Below, one piece after another: positions 22,046-25,684 of a stretch of DNA of 25,684 nt. Origin of the DNA: Vulcanimicrobiota bacterium (lineage in GTDB: Bacteria; Eremiobacterota; Eremiobacteria; Baltobacterales; Baltobacteraceae). The position numbers and the translations under genes were made by a program. A model generated the notes under the pieces. It was not told the DNA's origin and did not search any database. It was given only the letters and a program-made list of their open reading frames with translations. Position 1 is the stretch's first letter; each line of letters starts with the position of its first letter. The DNA lies in assembly GCA_028287545.1 (NCBI GenBank), contig JAQBPL010000373.1, positions 1 to 25,684 of the forward strand, in the 5' to 3' direction.

Positions 22046-24606
22046 CGAACATTCCACCGGGGCCGCCGGACTACGCGGCGCTGGCGATCGCGGATGCGAT
22101 GCCCCACATCGTGTGGCTGTCGGCCTCCGACGGAACGTTCGAGTGGTTCAATCGCGCCTGGTACGCGTACACCGGCCTTTCGCACGAAACGACGCTCGCC
22201 ATGTTCGGAACGGCGTGGGCGAACGTCGTGCATGCGGACGACGCGCCCGCCGTGCTCAACGCGTGGCGCGAATCGCTGCGGCTGGGGAGACCGTACGACG
22301 TCGAGGCTCGCTTGCGGGGCGCCGACGGCCTGTATCGCTGGTTCATCTCGCGCGCCGCGCCGTTGCGCGACGAGGCGGGGACGATCGTGCGCTGGCTGGG
22401 CACGTGCACGGACATCGACGATCGCCGGCGCGCCGAGGCGCAAACGCGATACCTCGCGGAAGGCAGCGAGGTGCTCTCGGGATCGCTCGACGTCGAAGCG
22501 ACGCTGCACGAGCTCGCCACGCTGGCGATCCCGACGATCGCCGATTGGTGCGTCGTCCTGCTGACCGGTCCGGACGGCGTGCTGCGGCCGATGGCGTTCG
22601 CCCACGAAGATCCGGCCGAGGCCGCCCGCGGTGAGGCGATGATGCGGCGCTATCCGCCGCGCGAAGATACGATTGCCATGCAGGTCGCGCGCACCGGCAA
22701 GTCGCGTTTGGTCGCGCGCGTTCCGCCCGAGATGCTCGAGCGCGCGGTGCACGACGAAGACCAGCGCGAGCTGATGGCGCGGCTGGATCCGCGCTCGGTG
22801 CTGACCGTCGCGCTCATCGGACGGACTCGAATCTACGGCGTGATGCAGTTTGCGTGCGGACCGTCGGGCCGCATGCTCAACGCGGCGGACATGCGGATGG
22901 CCGAAACGCTTGCCGCGCGCGCCGCGGCGGCGATCGAGAACGCGACGCTGTACGAGCGGCTGCAATTCGCCGCGCTGGCCGGCGACGTGCTCTCCGAATC
23001 GCTGAGCGTCGAGGGAACGCTGCAGCGCCTGATCGGTCTGGTCGTCCCGCGGCTCGCCGATTGGGCCGCGATCGACCTCTTCGACGAGGACGGCCGGATC
23101 CGCATCGCCGCGGTCGTGCACGCCGATCCGGCGCGCACGGAGCTGGTCGAACGGCTCCAGGGAAAGTACGCGGCACGCCCGGAGTTCGAGCCGATCATCG
23201 CCGCCTCGCTGCGCACGCGCGCCCAAGTGAACCCGCAGATCGATCCGGCGGTCCTCGCTTCGGTGACGCCGCCCGACCTGCTCGACGTGCTGGCGCAGCT
23301 CGCTCCGCGCTCGTCGATCACGGTGCCGCTGCGGTCGCGCGGCCGCCCGCTCGGCGCGCTCGTCGCGTATTGGTCGGACACCGATCGCGCGTACGGGGAC
23401 GACGACCTGCCGCAGTTCGAAGAACTGGGCCGCCGCGCCGCCGTCGCGATCGACAACGCGCAGCTCTACGAGCGCGAACACCAGGTCGCGAGCGCCTTCC
23501 AGCGCGCGGCGCTCCCCGTGTCGCTGCCGGAAGTCGCCGGCGTCGCGTTCGACGGCGTGTACGTTCCGGCGAAGAACGAAGCGCAAGTCGGCGGCGACTG
23601 GTACGATGCGCTGCGACTCTCCGACGGGCGCATCGTGATCTCGCTCGGCGACGTGTCGGGGAGCGGGCTCGAAGCGGCGGTCATCATGGCTGCGATGCGC
23701 CAGATCGTGCGCGGCGTGGCGCACGTCTATCCCGATCCCGCGACGATCCTCGACGCTGCGGACCGCACGCTCAAGGCGGAACATCCGGAAGGCATCGTGA
23801 CGGCGTTCGTCGCGGTCTACGATCCGATCGCGCGCACGCTGGCCTACGCAGGCGCCGGCCACCCGCCGCCGTTCGTGCGCTACGCCGACGGCCGGGTCGA
23901 ACAGCTCGACGTGCACGGTCTGCCGCTGGGCTTGCGGTACCGCAGCGAACCCGACGGCCGCGTCGTCGAGATCCCGGACGAAACCCTGCTGGTGTTCTAT
24001 ACCGACGGCTTGACGGAGTCGACGCGCGATCCGCTCGAGGGCGAGCGGCGCGTGCGCGCCGCGCTGGAACGCGATGCCGTCGCGCTCGACGAACGGCCTG
24101 CGCAGCGCATGTACGACGCGGTGCTGCACGAAGGTGCGAACGACGACGTCGTCATCCTCACGATGCGCGTGCGGGCGACCTCGAAAACCGTGCAGCGGTC
24201 GTGGCGGTTCGACGCGCTCGACGGGTCGAGCGGTCACGCAGCGCGGCTCGCCTTCGTCGCGGAACTGCAGTCCGGCGGCGTGAAGCCCGACGACGTCTTT
24301 ACCTCGGAACTGATCTTCGGAGAGCTGCTCGGCAACGTCGCGCGCCACGCGCCCGGCCCGATCGAAATCGTGATGGACTGGACGCCCGGCTCGCCGCCGG
24401 TGCTGCACGTGCTCGACGAGGGCCCGGGGTTCGTGGTCGTCCCGCGCCTGCCGTCGGACCTGCTCAGCGAACGCGGCCGCGGCCTGTTCCTGGTCTGGTC
24501 GCTGGCGGAAGAGTTCAACGTGACAAAACGCACCGGCCCCGGCTCGCACGCGCGCGCCGTTCTGCCGGTCCAGAACGGCGTCCGGCAAGCGGCGGCGCTG
24601 CGCTAA
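22042..24606 (+). CDS. PAS-GAF-GAF-SpoIIE phosphatase-HATPase signalling protein
   Basis: The 854-aa soluble protein combines sensing and partner-switch output. A PAS domain spans about 13-130 (IVWLSASDGTFEWFNRAWYAYTG-type start, GTCTDIDDRR end). Two GAF domains span about 136-300 and 304-475, both opening with a similar 'EVLSGSLDVEATL' repeat. The PP2C/SpoIIE phosphatase (about 480-710) shows VGGDWYD, GDVSGSGLEAA, YTDGLTES and DDVVILTM with the metal-binding Asp residues. The C-terminal HATPase (about 725-848) is of the anti-sigma kinase type, with N box ELIFGELLGNVARHA, DEGPGF and GRGLFLVWSLAEEF. It could dephosphorylate an anti-sigma antagonist and also bind a sigma factor or phosphorylate the antagonist. 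GGAGG at 22030-22034 fixes GTG at 22042, which overlaps the previous stop. No STAS or sigma-factor partner is in the window. Confidence 0.93.
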   Translation: MTNIPPGPPDYAALAIADAMPHIVWLSASDGTFEWFNRAWYAYTGLSHETTLAMFGTAWANVVHADDAPAVLNAWRESLRLGRPYDVEARLRGADGLYRWFISRAAPLRDEAGTIVRWLGTCTDIDDRRRAEAQTRYLAEGSEVLSGSLDVEATLHELATLAIPTIADWCVVLLTGPDGVLRPMAFAHEDPAEAARGEAMMRRYPPREDTIAMQVARTGKSRLVARVPPEMLERAVHDEDQRELMARLDPRSVLTVALIGRTRIYGVMQFACGPSGRMLNAADMRMAETLAARAAAAIENATLYERLQFAALAGDVLSESLSVEGTLQRLIGLVVPRLADWAAIDLFDEDGRIRIAAVVHADPARTELVERLQGKYAARPEFEPIIAASLRTRAQVNPQIDPAVLASVTPPDLLDVLAQLAPRSSITVPLRSRGRPLGALVAYWSDTDRAYGDDDLPQFEELGRRAAVAIDNAQLYEREHQVASAFQRAALPVSLPEVAGVAFDGVYVPAKNEAQVGGDWYDALRLSDGRIVISLGDVSGSGLEAAVIMAAMRQIVRGVAHVYPDPATILDAADRTLKAEHPEGIVTAFVAVYDPIARTLAYAGAGHPPPFVRYADGRVEQLDVHGLPLGLRYRSEPDGRVVEIPDETLLVFYTDGLTESTRDPLEGERRVRAALERDAVALDERPAQRMYDAVLHEGANDDVVILTMRVRATSKTVQRSWRFDALDGSSGHAARLAFVAELQSGGVKPDDVFTSELIFGELLGNVARHAPGPIEIVMDWTPGSPPVLHVLDEGPGFVVVPRLPSDLLSERGRGLFLVWSLAEEFNVTKRTGPGSHARAVLPVQNGVRQAAALR

Positions 24607-24659
24607 CGAGGCCGCCGTCATGGACGGTCGGTGGACGCCCGCGGTGCGAGAGTCGGTGC

Positions 24660-25679
24660 ATGAGAACGCCATACATCGCCGCCGCCGCGCTCGGCTTCGC
24701 CCTCGCCGGCTGCGCCATGGGCGCGGACCACGGTTCGACCGGCCTCCCTCACGGCGAGGCCGCGTCGTCAAACCGCTCACCGCTCTCGGTGCTGCCGACG
24801 CCCCGTCCCTCGGTCCTCTACTATGCCGACAATGCGAACACGGCGTACGCCGTTTCGCAGGGCGCGAGCGGAGCGACCCTGCCGGCGCGCACGATCTATC
24901 CGACTAGCCTCTACCCTGCGCAGATCGTAGGGCTCGCGACGCTCGCCGACGGGCGGTTGGCGATCGCGCAGGATCAGTTTAAGACCAGCACCGTCCGCCA
25001 GTGCCGGATCGTCATCGAGCCGTCGAACGCGAACGGCTCGCCCTACGTGCAGAACGACTGGTGCTCGCCGAACGAAAGCACGGTTCCGGTCGCGGTGGCC
25101 CGGAACAACTTCGGCGGCGTTGACGTCCTCTACAACAACATCTCGCAGATGAGCGAGCCGCTCCTCCGATTCGCCGGGGACGGCACCCAACTGAGCATCT
25201 TGCAGCCCGCGACCAACTCCGAGGTGCTCGCAACGGACGTCTCCGGGAACGACTTTATCGTCGGCCATCAAACCCCGACGCTCCACGTAATCGAGTATGG
25301 CCCGCTGGCAACCAATCCGGCGAACACCCTCGCCGACTTCGCCGTTCCGCTAGGCAACAACGCCTGGGGTGCGGCCGTCGCACCGGACAGCACGCTCTAC
25401 CTCATCAACAACGAGTTTCCGAATCAGACCATCGTCGCGATCGTCGGTAACGCCGTCACCCGGACGATCGGGCCCTTCCCGAACCGGCACGTGAGCTCGA
25501 TCGCCGTGGACGCCGTGGGGAACCTCTACGCCGCGATGAACCCGGCCGACACGACCACCGTACCCATCATCCGGGTGTACGCTCCCGACGCAAACGGGAA
25601 GCCGGCGCCGTTGCGGGTCATCACGCCCCATATCACCGGCAACGGCACGGCCATTATGGCGATCACAACCGACAACTAG
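24660..25679 (+). CDS. Lipoprotein with beta-propeller-like repeats
   Basis: The 339-aa product has a lipoprotein signal with lipobox LAGC (Cys18), then a Ser/Pro/Gly-rich spacer to about residue 50. The body shows repeated strand-turn-strand units: VLYYADNANTAYAVSQ, IVGLATLADGRLAIAQD, VAVARNNFGGVDVLY, GAAVAPDSTLYLINN and SSIAVDAVGNLYAAMN. The 'aVd..GNLYaa' style repeat is that of NHL/SMP-30-like propellers. Proteins of this sort, with 'A.G...P.r.i....' repeats, are ones I recall from uncultured Eremiobacterota-like genomes. No catalytic residues can be named. The ATG at 24660 has GAGAG 7 nt upstream. It lies 53 bp after the phosphatase gene and may be separately transcribed. Stop TAG ends 5 bp before the window edge. 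Confidence 0.75.
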   Translation: MRTPYIAAAALGFALAGCAMGADHGSTGLPHGEAASSNRSPLSVLPTPRPSVLYYADNANTAYAVSQGASGATLPARTIYPTSLYPAQIVGLATLADGRLAIAQDQFKTSTVRQCRIVIEPSNANGSPYVQNDWCSPNESTVPVAVARNNFGGVDVLYNNISQMSEPLLRFAGDGTQLSILQPATNSEVLATDVSGNDFIVGHQTPTLHVIEYGPLATNPANTLADFAVPLGNNAWGAAVAPDSTLYLINNEFPNQTIVAIVGNAVTRTIGPFPNRHVSSIAVDAVGNLYAAMNPADTTTVPIIRVYAPDANGKPAPLRVITPHITGNGTAIMAITTDN

Positions 25680-25684
25680 GTCCC

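Noticed and set aside
24615..24627. CCGTC/GACGG hairpin after the phosphatase gene as a terminator
   Set aside because: Only five pairs and no U-tract; could be chance in GC-rich DNA.
21949..24780. 943-codon minus frame opposite the sensor phosphatase
   Set aside because: His/Arg-rich antisense shadow of a well-supported multi-domain protein.

Overview
The window is GC-rich and densely coded, with frequent GTG starts and many stop/start overlaps (GTGA, ATGA). Several genes encode Sec signal peptides or lipoboxes, and one carries a TonB-C-like periplasmic domain, so the cell is probably diderm. The mix of urease, multi-domain SpoIIE phosphatase and lineage-type secreted proteins would fit an uncultured soil or rock lineage such as Eremiobacterota (WPS-2/Vulcanimicrobiota). 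That assignment is inference from style and recalled protein families. No rRNA, tRNA, CRISPR array or transposase gene was seen.

Layout. (1) 1-523: 5' part of a GNAT acetyltransferase (minus), then a 156-bp nested palindromic REP/MITE-like element. (2) 524-3689: an aromatic-acid module: FAH-family hydrolase and IclR regulator (minus), divergent from gentisate 1,2-dioxygenase and a coupled DUF5069 gene (plus). (3) 3700-4695: three small minus genes, namely a zinc-ribbon protein, a TonB-C-like secreted protein and a CxxC/HLT protein. (4) 4774-10236: lipoprotein, alpha-2-macroglobulin-like MG-domain protein, and DNA polymerase I overlapping it by ATGA. (5) 10277-10609: an unrecognised 110-aa gene (minus), divergent from a sulfide/persulfide operon (10844-13324) of persulfide dioxygenase-rhodanese fusion, thiosulfate sulfurtransferase and a 74-aa protein. 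(6) 13387-15047: apparently leaderless ArsR regulator, SRPBCC protein and alpha/beta hydrolase. (7) 19805-15088 (minus): complete ureABCEFGD in which all six junctions overlap. (8) 19900-24606: four coupled genes for a secreted alpha/beta hydrolase, secreted DUF192 protein, secreted LolA-like protein of unknown function and a PAS-GAF-GAF-SpoIIE-HATPase signalling protein, followed by a separate lipoprotein (24660-25679).

How the genes work together. FAH hydrolase plus gentisate dioxygenase can take gentisate to pyruvate and a C4 acid, with the adjacent IclR protein as likely regulator. The sulfur operon can oxidise persulfide sulfur to sulfite and move sulfane sulfur between acceptors. The urease operon holds all structural subunits and all four accessory proteins, but no urea or nickel transporter is present here. 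The ArsR-SRPBCC-hydrolase set is a common autoregulated layout. The last operon joins exported proteins to a partner-switch type phosphatase/anti-sigma kinase, suggesting a stress-linked envelope role that is only inferred.

Most striking non-coding structures: the nested palindromic element at 364-519, a near-consensus promoter placing the ArsR transcription start at its start codon with an inverted repeat around it (13352-13394), a perfect 16-bp palindrome in the sulfur divergent region (10689-10704), and overlapping hairpins between the convergent ends of polA and its neighbour (10246-10293).
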